From Echinicola marina (GTDB lineage Bacteria > Bacteroidota > Bacteroidia > Cytophagales > Cyclobacteriaceae), in NCBI RefSeq assembly GCF_020463795.1, contig NZ_CP080025.1:5553501-5617500 (forward strand): a stretch of DNA of 64,000 nt, in the 5' to 3' direction. The position numbers were made by a program, and so were the translations under genes. The notes beneath the pieces are model-generated. The model saw only the letters and a list, made by a program, of their open reading frames with translations. It did not search any database and was not told the origin of the DNA. The stretch's first letter is position 1; each line of letters opens with the position of its first letter. Shown piece by piece: positions 46,072 to 53,441 of the stretch.

Positions 46072-46971
46072 CTATTTTATCATTTTTGCCGCCTCAATGG
46101 GCCTATCTGTTGCCAAAATATCGGCACCGTTTTCTACAAATTCCTTATAAATTTGATCACCTCTGGAAATAGCCCTTCTATCCAAATTCCCCAATACGCC
46201 AAGGATGGTAAAAACACCATGCTCATGAAGCATTTTATTAAAGGAACTTTCTCTCTCTGTCAAACCTGTAAAGGCAATAATATTCTCTACAGGAATACCT
46301 GTCTCCTCAAATCGCTCCCACTCATCCTTATTTCTGATAGTAACAGAAAGCATTAGCTCAGGATTCAACCGATATAACTTTTTGGCTGCTCCAAAACTAT
46401 AAGTAATCAACACCACATAAGCCTCGGTACCGGTTGCCTTAATTTCTTCCAGAACCATTTCATAAGGCACATTATCTTTGAAATCCAAAGTCAAAATGGT
46501 CTTTCCTTTTGCCCATTTCAACACTTCCTTTAGGCTTGGAATTTTGAATTGGGTCACTTTCCCTTCCAGATCTACCAAATTCAACTGTTTTAGCTCATCA
46601 AATGTCTTATCTGCCACCCTTCCTTTACCTGTACTGGTTCTATCCAAGGTATTATCATGCATCATAACCAAAACAGAATCCTGGGTCAAAGCAATATCAC
46701 ATTCAATAATGGCAGAGGTATTTTCCAGGACATAATCAAATAGTTCTATGGAGTTTTCTGGATAGCCAGAATAGCTTCCTCCTCTATGGGCACTTACCAT
46801 AAAATCCCTACCTGAATTCCAGCTAAAAAACTCCTTGGTGGCGCTTACATCAGTAAATTCCAAGTAATGCTTTTTTCCCGCCAACTCTTTTTTCTCTGAT
46901 TGGCCGGAACAGCTTATCAGGACTGAAACGAAAAAACAAAGTCCCCAGACCTTCACACTTTTTATCATCAT
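46072..46971 (-). CDS. Glycerophosphodiester phosphodiesterase family lipoprotein
   Basis: A 299-residue lipoprotein (lipobox VLISC, Cys21). The GDPD TIM barrel is complete in its key residues: SAHRGG with His62 and Arg63, PENS, the ECDIALTQDSVLVMMHD metal-binding stretch (Glu90, Asp92, His105) and LDRTSTGKG. Enzymes of this family hydrolyse glycerophosphodiesters to glycerol 3-phosphate and an alcohol. Its lipid anchor suggests a periplasmic position. It starts three bases after the DUF2721 gene ends and is co-directional with ltaE. Confidence 0.92.
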   Translation of the reverse strand: MMIKSVKVWGLCFFVSVLISCSGQSEKKELAGKKHYLEFTDVSATKEFFSWNSGRDFMVSAHRGGSYSGYPENSIELFDYVLENTSAIIECDIALTQDSVLVMMHDNTLDRTSTGKGRVADKTFDELKQLNLVDLEGKVTQFKIPSLKEVLKWAKGKTILTLDFKDNVPYEMVLEEIKATGTEAYVVLITYSFGAAKKLYRLNPELMLSVTIRNKDEWERFEETGIPVENIIAFTGLTERESSFNKMLHEHGVFTILGVLGNLDRRAISRGDQIYKEFVENGADILATDRPIEAAKMIK

Positions 46972-46974
46972 CAG

Positions 46975-47421
46975 CTATGAATTCGATGGTTTATTTGACT
47001 CTTTATACCTAAAATTAAAAGGACCTTTAGATGCCTTGAATGTCTTTTCCATTCCTCCAAGCTCTATATTCAGGGCCTTTGTAGACAGATTGATCTCTAC
47101 CAATGAAATCAATAAAGCTATCATACTCAACATAAAGACAATATTGGCTGCGGTCTTGATTTCTCGGTAAATCAAGAACATGCATATCACACACAACAAA
47201 AAGCTCAGCACACCAAAAATCTGCATATTCTTGATCATATTTACTCTTCTACGCAAATTCTTCAATTGCTCCAGCAATAGCACATCATCAGGATTTTCTC
47301 TATACCGCTCATTCAAGCCCCTAATTAAACTTGCCATGGCCAAAAACCTATTAGTATAAGCCAGCATTAACAGGGTAATTGCTGAAAATAAAAGTGCGGG
47401 TGTAGAAAGTTCCAGTTGCAT
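46975..47421 (-). CDS. DUF2721 family membrane protein
   Basis: A 148-residue integral membrane protein with three hydrophobic segments (about 8-28, 68-86 and 95-113). The family pattern is visible as PALLFSAITLLMLAYTNRFLAMASLIR and the basic LKNLRRRVNMIKNMQIFGVLSF. Function of DUF2721 is unknown. It is the first gene of the GDPD-ltaE-rarA run. The upstream kilobase is unusual in that it has repeats and no gene. Confidence 0.85.
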   Translation of the reverse strand: MQLELSTPALLFSAITLLMLAYTNRFLAMASLIRGLNERYRENPDDVLLLEQLKNLRRRVNMIKNMQIFGVLSFLLCVICMFLIYREIKTAANIVFMLSMIALLISLVEINLSTKALNIELGGMEKTFKASKGPFNFRYKESNKPSNS

Positions 47422-47630
47422 ATTTGGGTAGGCTTTAAGAATCTAAATTCTATATTTTTCAGGTAAAATAAAAGTGTGTCCAAGCTAATTGACAGTAATT
47501 GACTAACAATCAAATATCAGCGTAGGGCTTATTTATTTTAAATGTATATCCGCAATTGCACCAGTAAAGGTTAAAAGCGAATCGAAATGTTCGTTTTAAT
47601 TAAAACATCAACTCCTTCGGTCTTCAGTCT

Positions 47631-47700
47631 TCAAACTCCCGACCACTTAAGCAAAGGATTTAAGGTTACTGGCATCATTGCGGATAATCAGATTTATTTT
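47631..47700 (+). repeat. Direct repeat, copy A (~70 bp)
   Basis: Aligns without gaps with 48247-48316 at roughly three of four positions, with the blocks AGCAAAGGATTT and GGCATCATT identical. One frame is open in both (HLSKGFKVTGIIADNQI in this copy). In copy A it belongs to a 40-codon open frame at 47587-47709. Confidence 0.65.
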
Positions 47701-47755
47701 AAATTTTAAAATATAAAAAACATAATGAATGTAACATTTTTAACCTTCCATCTTT

Positions 47756-47810
47756 AACCCGTATTTAACCCCTAGTTAAGCCGTGTTTATCCCGTGTTTT
47801 AGCCGTGTTT
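47756..47810 (+). repeat. Tandem repeat, five 11-bp units
   Basis: Five consecutive units: AACCCGTATTT, AACCCCTAGTT, AAGCCGTGTTT, ATCCCGTGTTT and TAGCCGTGTTT. The last three share CCGTGTTT. The 11-base period is close to one helical turn. No coding sequence is involved. Confidence 0.75.
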
Positions 47811-47935
47811 ATCATATCAAATACTTAGGAAAGTCTACACCTTATGTCCTAGAAAAGCATGTGGACATTCCTTTAAATATTTTGGTCATAAGAAGCTTAG
47901 GAATACATCTTTCCGTTATCGCAACCAGCTAACAT

Positions 47936-47993
47936 TTTTCCAACTATTCAAGGAGCTGAATGATTAATTTGATTTTTCGGAATAGTTGGGAAA
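47936..47993. repeat. Inverted repeat, 14-bp arms
   Basis: The arms TTTTCCAACTATTC (47936-47949) and GAATAGTTGGGAAA (47980-47993) are complementary at 13 of 14 positions with a 30-base spacer. There is no T-tract, so it is not an obvious terminator. Confidence 0.6.
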
Positions 47994-48246
47994 TTAGATG
48001 GTTCAGATAAGATTTTTCTTTCTTGTAACAGATTTCCATGAAAACAAAGGGTCCTATCCTGACCTGGTCAAATTATAGCAATGGGCATTGATAAATATAT
48101 TCTAAAGGAACAGCTACATTATAAATGCTCGAATTAATCCATTTAATAGGTTAAACAAGTGATTTACTTGTAAGGATAACATTTTAATAATTATGTATAT
48201 CAGCAAATGGAAACGATTGTTTTGCTTGATTTAGGTATCAACTGTT

Positions 48247-48316
48247 TCAGGTCTCCGAGCACTTTAGCAAAGGATTTATGGTTGCAGGCATCATTACGGA
48301 TAACCAGATAAATATT
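48247..48316 (+). repeat. Direct repeat, copy B (~70 bp)
   Basis: Diverged copy of 47631-47700. The frame matching copy A reads HFSKGFMVAGIITDNQI, but it is closed by a stop a little upstream, so no full gene remains here. Confidence 0.65.
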
Positions 48317-48332
48317 ATTATGCACTAAAACA

Positions 48333-48365
48333 AAAAGCACGCTAAAATAAAAATAGCGTGCTTTT
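48333..48365 (-). terminator. Intrinsic terminator after the anti-sigma gene
   Basis: The perfect 12-base-pair stem AAAAGCACGCTA / TAGCGTGCTTTT with a 9-base loop is followed on the minus strand by a T-rich tract. It lies about 20 bases after the stop. Confidence 0.85.
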
Positions 48366-48385
48366 ATCAATATTTCTATAGTAAT

Positions 48386-49207
48386 CTAAGCTACTTCACC
48401 AATAACTACCAAATTCTCCAATGTCGGAGCTTCACTACCTCCCTTGGGTTCAATAGTGATAGCAAAGGCCCCTGCACTGACAGCTGCTTCCATCTGCTGT
48501 AATTTCAGTTTTTCACCAGGCTTAACAATCCCTATACCTACCGGCCCATCATCTCCAATGGCCCATAATTGATAATCTTTATCTGCATCCAAGTTGGAAA
48601 GATTATTTACTGAAACATATACCTCTTTTGATGCTTTGTCCCAGAAAACATCTACTAAAGCATCTTTCTGAAGTTCAAAACTCGCTCCAGACATCGGAAC
48701 TCGTTCGTAGTTTTTGGATAATAAGGTTTGTAATTGATCTCCTGTTTCCTCAAATCGAGCCTTATTAATCTCCAGTTCTTGGCTTAGTACATTTCTCTCC
48801 TCCAATAAACTGGTAAACTTATTTTCTACATCATAAAACCTCACGGCATAATAAGCCGCCACACCGATAGCCATAAGGGCTACAATAGAAGCAGCTACAG
48901 CAAAACTTTTCCAAGGCTGTAAGGCTATCTCTTTTGTTGGAGCGGCAGTCATCTTTTTCTCAGTGATCTTAGGAGTATCAAGCTCTTGACTCAGGGTATC
49001 AAATATCTTATCCTTCACCGTATCGGAAGGCTTTACCCCCAATTCATTGTCAAAAGCAAACATGGCCTCCTCTATCTCTTTCAGTTCCCGCTTAATTTCA
49101 GGATACTGCTGAGAGAGTTGCAATACTTCTTCCCGCTCTCTTTCACTGAGTTCACCCAGCACAAAAAGCTCCAACTTACCTGACGCTATGTAAGATTGAA
49201 TATCCAC
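48386..49207 (-). CDS. RskA-type anti-sigma factor (membrane-bound)
   Basis: A 273-residue membrane protein: a cytoplasmic N-terminal domain (YIASGKLELFVLGELSEREREEVLQL), one membrane helix (about 101-122), a short coiled-coil (NKFTSLLEERNVLSQELEINK), and a C-terminal RskA domain (KEVYVSVNNLSNLDADKDYQLWAIG; AFAITIEPKGGSEAPT). It should hold the adjacent ECF sigma factor inactive until an envelope signal acts. The start codon is GTG at 49205-49207, overlapping the sigma stop by one base (TAGTG), a sign of translational coupling that would keep the two proteins in balance. Confidence 0.9.
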   Translation of the reverse strand: MDIQSYIASGKLELFVLGELSEREREEVLQLSQQYPEIKRELKEIEEAMFAFDNELGVKPSDTVKDKIFDTLSQELDTPKITEKKMTAAPTKEIALQPWKSFAVAASIVALMAIGVAAYYAVRFYDVENKFTSLLEERNVLSQELEINKARFEETGDQLQTLLSKNYERVPMSGASFELQKDALVDVFWDKASKEVYVSVNNLSNLDADKDYQLWAIGDDGPVGIGIVKPGEKLKLQQMEAAVSAGAFAITIEPKGGSEAPTLENLVVIGEVA

Positions 49208-49812
49208 TAAATTCTATTAATATTCTTTTTTAACATATTAATGGCTGCACGAATTCTGGACTTCACCGTTCCCAATGGAATCTCATACTCTTCCGAAATC
49301 TCGGAATGCGTGTAACCTTTAAAATAAATACATTCGACCACGAATCGTTGTTCCTCATTCAAACTGCCCATGAGTTCCTTCACGCCAATCCCATCCACCA
49401 AATCCAGTGTGTTTGACGATCCTTCTAAACCATATACGTAGTTATCAATCGTATTGGTCTTTTGGCTTTTAGAAAATTCCTTCGATCTGGTCTTGTCTAT
49501 GGCTGCATTCCTGCAGACATTGGCCATCCAGGTATAGAGCCTGCCTTTTGATTCATCATAGCTGTCTATTTTCCGAATGATCTTAACAAAAGCATCATGA
49601 AAAACTTCCTCTGCAATATCGCGGTCTTTGATCACTCTGGAAATAACAGCAAACAAGGCCTTAGAGTACTTTTCGTACAAATAGTCCACTGTTTGTCGAT
49701 CCCGAGCTCTTAGTCCTGTTATGAGTTGTTCTTCTTGCAAAAGTTGCTGAGGGTTAAATATTATTTTCTTGCTTAAAAAAGAAAACACGAGAAGGCAACC
49801 CTCTCGTGTCAT
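49207..49812 (-). CDS. ECF-type sigma-70 family RNA polymerase sigma factor
   Basis: Up to 201 codons. Region 2 is visible as LYEKYSKALFAVISRVIKDRDIAEEVFHDAFVKIIRKIDSYD then LYTWMANVCRNAAIDKTR; region 4 is LNEEQRFVVECIYFKGYTHSEISEEYEIPLGTVKSRIRAAI. It directs RNA polymerase to a regulon controlled by the coupled anti-sigma factor. The start is uncertain. The ATG at 49812 lies inside the lpdA terminator hairpin, and the first 24 residues are not sigma-like. A TTG at 49738-49740 would give the usual start (QEEQLITGLRARDRQTVDYL). I keep the long frame as the outer limit. Confidence 0.9.
   Translation of the reverse strand: MTREGCLLVFSFLSKKIIFNPQQLLQEEQLITGLRARDRQTVDYLYEKYSKALFAVISRVIKDRDIAEEVFHDAFVKIIRKIDSYDESKGRLYTWMANVCRNAAIDKTRSKEFSKSQKTNTIDNYVYGLEGSSNTLDLVDGIGVKELMGSLNEEQRFVVECIYFKGYTHSEISEEYEIPLGTVKSRIRAAINMLKKNINRI
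49787..49811 (-). terminator. Intrinsic terminator after lpdA
   Basis: A CACGAG / CTCGTG stem extended by further pairs is followed on the minus strand by TTTTCTTTTTT. It lies about 25 bases after the lpdA stop and covers the longest possible sigma factor start. Confidence 0.75.
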
Positions 49813-49836
49813 AATATTAAAATAAGTTATTCAATT

Positions 49837-51234
49837 TTACAAATGAATTACCTCATCATATGCAGCTGCTGCAGCTTCCATCACCGCCTCTGACATCGTT
49901 GGGTGTGGATGAACTGTCTTAATCAACTCATGACCAGTAGTTTCCAGTTTTCTAATAGCTACAATCTCAGCAATCATTTCTGTAACATTTGCCCCGATCA
50001 TGTGTGCACCAAGTAATTCACCATATTTGGCATCAAAGATCAATTTCACAAATCCATCTTTTGCACCAGCTGCTGAAGCTTTACCAGAAGCTGAGAATGG
50101 AAATTTACCAACCTTAAGGTCATAACCGGCCTCTTTGGCTTTTGCCTCGGTATAACCGACAGAAGCAATCTCAGGAGAACAATAAGTACAACCAGGGATA
50201 TTACCATAATCCAAAGGCTCTGGATTATGGCCCGCGATTTTCTCTACACAGATAATTCCTTCAGCAGAAGCCACGTGTGCCAATGCAGGGCCTGGGATCA
50301 CATCTCCAATGGCATAATATCCAGGCATATTGGTTTTATAGAACTCGTCCACTTGGATACGGCCTTTATCTACTACGATTCCGACATCTTCAAGACCACA
50401 GTTTTCAATATTGGCCACTACACCTGCAGCAGAAAGCACTACATCGCAATCAAGGCTTTCTTCACCTTTCTTGCCCTTAACAGTCACTTTACAACCATCT
50501 CCTTTGGTATCCACAGCAGTTACCTCAGTGCTGGTCATTATTTTCATTCCTGCCTTTTTGTAGATTTTCTCCAAAGACTTGGAAACTTCCGCATCTTCAT
50601 TAGGAACAATCCTATCCATAAACTCGACTATGGTAACTTCTGTACCAATTGCAGCATAGAAATAAGCAAACTCTACTCCAATGGCCCCTGAACCTACAAC
50701 AACCATTTTCTTAGGCTGCTTTTCCAAGGTCATGGCCTTACGATAACCAATGATTTTCTCATTATCAATCTTGATAGCAGGAAGCTCTCTAGCCCTTGCA
50801 CCTGTAGCGATGATGATATTATCAGCACTATAGGTAGTTTTGTTACCATCCTTATCTTCAACTTCCACTTTCTTGCCCGGCTTCACTTTTCCCCAGCCCA
50901 AAAGTTGCTCAATCTTGTTTTTCTTGAATAAGAACTGGATTCCCTTGCTCATTCCTTCGGCTACCCCTCTACTTCTCTTCACCATTCCTCCAAAATCCGC
51001 TTCAGCATCCTTAACAGAAATACCGTAATCACTTGCATGATTAATGTATTCAAAAACCTGAGCACTTTTCAATAAAGCTTTGGTAGGAATACATCCCCAG
51101 TTCAAACAAATACCACCCAATTCGGCAGCTTCTACTACGGCAGTTTTAAGGCCTAACTGAGATGCGCGGATTGCCGCTACATATCCACCTGGACCACTAC
51201 CTACTACAATAACATCAAATTTAGTTGAAGACAT
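49837..51234 (-). CDS. lpdA: Dihydrolipoyl dehydrogenase (E3)
   Basis: A 465-residue flavoprotein that reoxidises dihydrolipoamide in pyruvate/2-oxoglutarate dehydrogenase complexes. The FAD motif is GSGPGG (12-17), the redox disulfide is GGICLNWGC (Cys43-Cys48), the NAD motif is VVVGSGAIGVEFA, and the C-terminal dimer interface has the catalytic His in TVHPHPTMSEAVMEAA. No other complex subunits lie nearby. Upstream, TAAATTTG on the minus strand (51269-51276) fits the -7 element, giving a transcription start about 28 bases before the ATG. Confidence 0.96.
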   Translation of the reverse strand: MSSTKFDVIVVGSGPGGYVAAIRASQLGLKTAVVEAAELGGICLNWGCIPTKALLKSAQVFEYINHASDYGISVKDAEADFGGMVKRSRGVAEGMSKGIQFLFKKNKIEQLLGWGKVKPGKKVEVEDKDGNKTTYSADNIIIATGARARELPAIKIDNEKIIGYRKAMTLEKQPKKMVVVGSGAIGVEFAYFYAAIGTEVTIVEFMDRIVPNEDAEVSKSLEKIYKKAGMKIMTSTEVTAVDTKGDGCKVTVKGKKGEESLDCDVVLSAAGVVANIENCGLEDVGIVVDKGRIQVDEFYKTNMPGYYAIGDVIPGPALAHVASAEGIICVEKIAGHNPEPLDYGNIPGCTYCSPEIASVGYTEAKAKEAGYDLKVGKFPFSASGKASAAGAKDGFVKLIFDAKYGELLGAHMIGANVTEMIAEIVAIRKLETTGHELIKTVHPHPTMSEAVMEAAAAAYDEVIHL

Positions 51235-51399
51235 ATATATGTTTTTTAAATAGCTTTCTTAACCAACGCAAATTTAAAATATTTAAGCTCAGAAAAAAAT
51301 TTGGTTTCCATTATTCAAAGGGCTCAAAGACAATTTAAAATCATATTATATAGATGCTAAAAAAGGATAGGACTGATCCACCTTTAAAACCATCGGCAA

Positions 51400-51429
51400 C
51401 TTGTTTTTGGGAATAAATCCCTATTTTTG
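51400..51429 (+). promoter_or_regulatory. Predicted Bacteroidota promoter of fabG
   Basis: TATTTTTG (51422-51429) fully matches TAnnTTTG, and CTTG at 51400-51403 lies 18 bases upstream as a near match to the -33 TTTG. The start of transcription would be near 51436, so translation should begin at 51463, not at the open-frame limit of 51427. Confidence 0.6.
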
Positions 51430-51462
51430 ACCATTCAATATGAACTAACAATAACAATAAAT

Positions 51463-52209
51463 ATGGGATTACTTTCAGGAAAGACAGCCCTTATCACCGG
51501 GGCTTCCAAAGGAATAGGTAGAGCAATTGCTATTAAATACGCTCAAGAAGGTGCCAACGTCGCTTTCACATTTTTGTCAAGCGTGGAGAAAGGTCAAGCC
51601 TTAGAAAAGGAATTGGCTGAATTTGGCATTAAAGCCAAAGGTTACCGTTCAGATGCATCAGATTTTCAGGCTGCTGACGATTTGGTGGCTGATGTAATTA
51701 AGGAATTCGGTTCTTTGGACATTTTGGTAAACAATGCAGGAATTACCCGCGACAACTTGCTAATGAGAATGACTGAAGAAGCTTGGGACGAAGTAATGAA
51801 TATCAACCTAAAATCTTGCTTCAATACCGTAAAAGCAGCCAACAGAACCATGATGAAACAAAAATCAGGAAGCATCATCAATATCACTTCTGTGGTAGGT
51901 ATCAAAGGAAATGCTGGTCAAGCGAACTACGCAGCTTCAAAAGCGGGCATCATTGGCTTCACCAAATCCGTAGCCTTGGAATTAGGTTCAAGAGGAATCC
52001 GAAGCAATGCAGTCGCTCCTGGCTTTATCGAAACTGAGATGACCGAGGTATTGGACGAAAAAACTGTACAAGGCTGGAGAGATGCTATCCCTATGAAACG
52101 AGGAGGCAAGCCTGAAGAAGTGGCTGACGCCTGTGTATTCTTAGGTTCTGATATGAGTTCTTATATTTCAGGACAAGTTATTCAGGTTAACGGAGCCATG
52201 TTAACTTAA
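51463..52209 (+). CDS. fabG: 3-oxoacyl-[acyl-carrier-protein] reductase
   Basis: A 248-residue NADPH-dependent short-chain dehydrogenase of fatty acid synthesis. The Rossmann motif is TGASKGIG (12-19), followed by LVNNAGITRDNLLMRM. The catalytic Ser-Tyr-Lys set is in ITSVVGIKGNAGQANYAASKAG, and the cofactor loop PGFIETEMT and C-terminal SSYISGQVIQVNGAM are as in FabG. The frame opens at 51427, but the promoter lies over that point and MGLLSGKTALITGASKG is the usual start. It ends at a strong terminator and is monocistronic. Confidence 0.93.
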   Translation: MGLLSGKTALITGASKGIGRAIAIKYAQEGANVAFTFLSSVEKGQALEKELAEFGIKAKGYRSDASDFQAADDLVADVIKEFGSLDILVNNAGITRDNLLMRMTEEAWDEVMNINLKSCFNTVKAANRTMMKQKSGSIINITSVVGIKGNAGQANYAASKAGIIGFTKSVALELGSRGIRSNAVAPGFIETEMTEVLDEKTVQGWRDAIPMKRGGKPEEVADACVFLGSDMSSYISGQVIQVNGAMLT

Positions 52210-52237
52210 GAATAAAGAACAAAGAGCTTAGATTAAG

Positions 52238-52263
52238 GAGCCAAGAAATGAGATTCTTGGCTC
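52238..52263 (+). terminator. Intrinsic terminator after fabG
   Basis: The perfect 10-base-pair stem GAGCCAAGAA / TTCTTGGCTC with a 6-base loop is followed by TTATTTTTTT. Confidence 0.88.
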
Positions 52264-52387
52264 TTATTTTTTTATAGTGTCCCCGCTAATCTTTCCAAGG
52301 TAAAGTCCTTCAAGCCTCCTCCCCTTAGACAACCTTTTATAATTCAATACGTTATTTATTATGATATCATTTTAACATCATAACAAT

Positions 52388-53236
52388 ATGGAAAAAATAA
52401 CTAAGCCCATTTCAGGTTATATCATGGTTTTTATTGAACTATTGATCATAGCAGCCATCGTTGTATTAGTAGGAACTGGTAGTTTTGTGCTGGGTATCAT
52501 CTTCGGGATAATATTTATCTTTCTTCTCCCAGGTTTCTTTATCGTGGAACCCAACAAAGCCATGGTACTGCTTTTATTTGGCGCCTATAAGGGCTCCGTA
52601 AAGTCCAACGGTTTCTTTTGGGTAAACCCATTTATGATCAAGCAAAAGATTTCTATGAGGGTAAGAAACTTTGAAAACACCCCTTTAAAGGTCAATGACA
52701 AAATAGGTAACCCCGTCATGGTGGGAACCATTGTAGTCTGGAAAGTGGAAGACACCTTTAAAGCTTCCTTTGAGGTAAATGACTATGAAAACTTTGTCCA
52801 CTTACAAGCAGATGCTGCCGTCAGAAAAATGGCAGGCCTTTACCCTTATGACAATTTTGAAGCAGAAGATGCGGAAGTCACCTTACGTTCGGGCGTCGAA
52901 GATGTGAACAAATCCTTAGAAGATGAAATCAGTGAACGTTTACAACATGCCGGCATTAAGGTAATCGAAGCCCGTATCAGCCACTTGGCCTATGCTTCAG
53001 AAATTGCCAGTGCCATGCTTCAGAGACAACAAGCATCCGCCATCGTTGCTGCCAGAAGGAAGATTGTCGATGGTGCAGTGGGCATGGTAGAAATGGCATT
53101 GGATGATCTGAAAGAAAAAGAAATCATCGATTTTGATTTAGAAAAACGCGCCACTATGGTGAGCAACTTAATGGTTGTATTGTGCTCTGATAAAAGTGCC
53201 AGTCCTGTACTGAACGTAGGTACCTTACATCAATAA
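52388..53236 (+). CDS. SPFH (stomatin/prohibitin/flotillin) domain membrane protein
   Basis: A 282-residue protein with two adjacent N-terminal membrane segments (about 10-55), then an SPFH/band-7 domain (NKAMVLLLFGAYKGSVKSNGFFWVNPF; RVRNFENTPLKVNDKIGNPVMVGTIVVWKVEDTF) and a coiled or helical C-terminus (EISERLQHAGIKVIEARISHLAYASEIASAMLQRQQ). SPFH proteins build large membrane rings or microdomains. Its partner is the 59-residue ribbon-helix-helix gene starting 14 bases after its stop. The pairing is also seen in other bacteria to my knowledge, but its job is unclear. Confidence 0.9.
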   Translation: MEKITKPISGYIMVFIELLIIAAIVVLVGTGSFVLGIIFGIIFIFLLPGFFIVEPNKAMVLLLFGAYKGSVKSNGFFWVNPFMIKQKISMRVRNFENTPLKVNDKIGNPVMVGTIVVWKVEDTFKASFEVNDYENFVHLQADAAVRKMAGLYPYDNFEAEDAEVTLRSGVEDVNKSLEDEISERLQHAGIKVIEARISHLAYASEIASAMLQRQQASAIVAARRKIVDGAVGMVEMALDDLKEKEIIDFDLEKRATMVSNLMVVLCSDKSASPVLNVGTLHQ

Positions 53237-53250
53237 TAAAGGATTAAAAT

Positions 53251-53430
53251 ATGGCTGGTAAAAAAGCTTTTGCCCTAAGAATAGACGAAAAATTAATGAA
53301 GGCTGTGGAGAAATGGGCGGCTGATGAATTCAGAAGTACCAACGGTCAGTTGGAGTGGATGATCCATGATGCCTTAAAAAAAGCAGGTCGCTTACCCAAA
53401 CCTGGAAACACAAAAAAAGAGGCCGAATAG
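53251..53430 (+). CDS. Arc-like ribbon-helix-helix small protein
   Basis: A 59-residue protein. AAAGGA lies about eight bases before the ATG. The sequence KAFALRIDEKLMKAVEKWAADEF followed by STNGQLEWMIHDALKKAG has the strand-helix-helix pattern of Arc/MetJ-type DNA-binding proteins (the LRID strand, then two helices). It is directly after the SPFH gene, with 14 bases between, and ends inside a hairpin terminator. It could regulate the operon or serve as an SPFH-associated factor; I cannot tell. Its Asn-Gly-Gln-Leu-Glu-Trp helix start is as in other Arc-family members. Confidence 0.82.
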   Translation: MAGKKAFALRIDEKLMKAVEKWAADEFRSTNGQLEWMIHDALKKAGRLPKPGNTKKEAE

Positions 53431-53441
53431 GCCTCTTTTTT
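53413..53441. terminator. Bidirectional terminator at the Arc-like/TolC convergence
   Basis: The stem AAAAAAGAGGCC / GGCCTCTTTTTT with a 5-base loop overlaps the last codons of the Arc-like gene and touches the TolC stop. A/T tracts on both sides let it serve both strands. Confidence 0.85.

Larger units (their letters stand above)
47422..48385. other. Gene-poor repeat-bearing intergenic kilobase
   Basis: About 960 bases without a convincing gene, between DUF2721 and the anti-sigma gene. It contains a five-unit 11-bp tandem repeat, a 14-base inverted repeat, two diverged copies of a ~70-base segment, and the anti-sigma terminator at its right end. Only short open frames exist. The composition and repeats suggest eroded sequence or an uncharacterised repeat family. 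Confidence 0.6.

Noticed and set aside
47756..47810. Possible CRISPR array
   Set aside because: Units are 11 bases with no spacers and no cas genes nearby. It is a simple tandem repeat.
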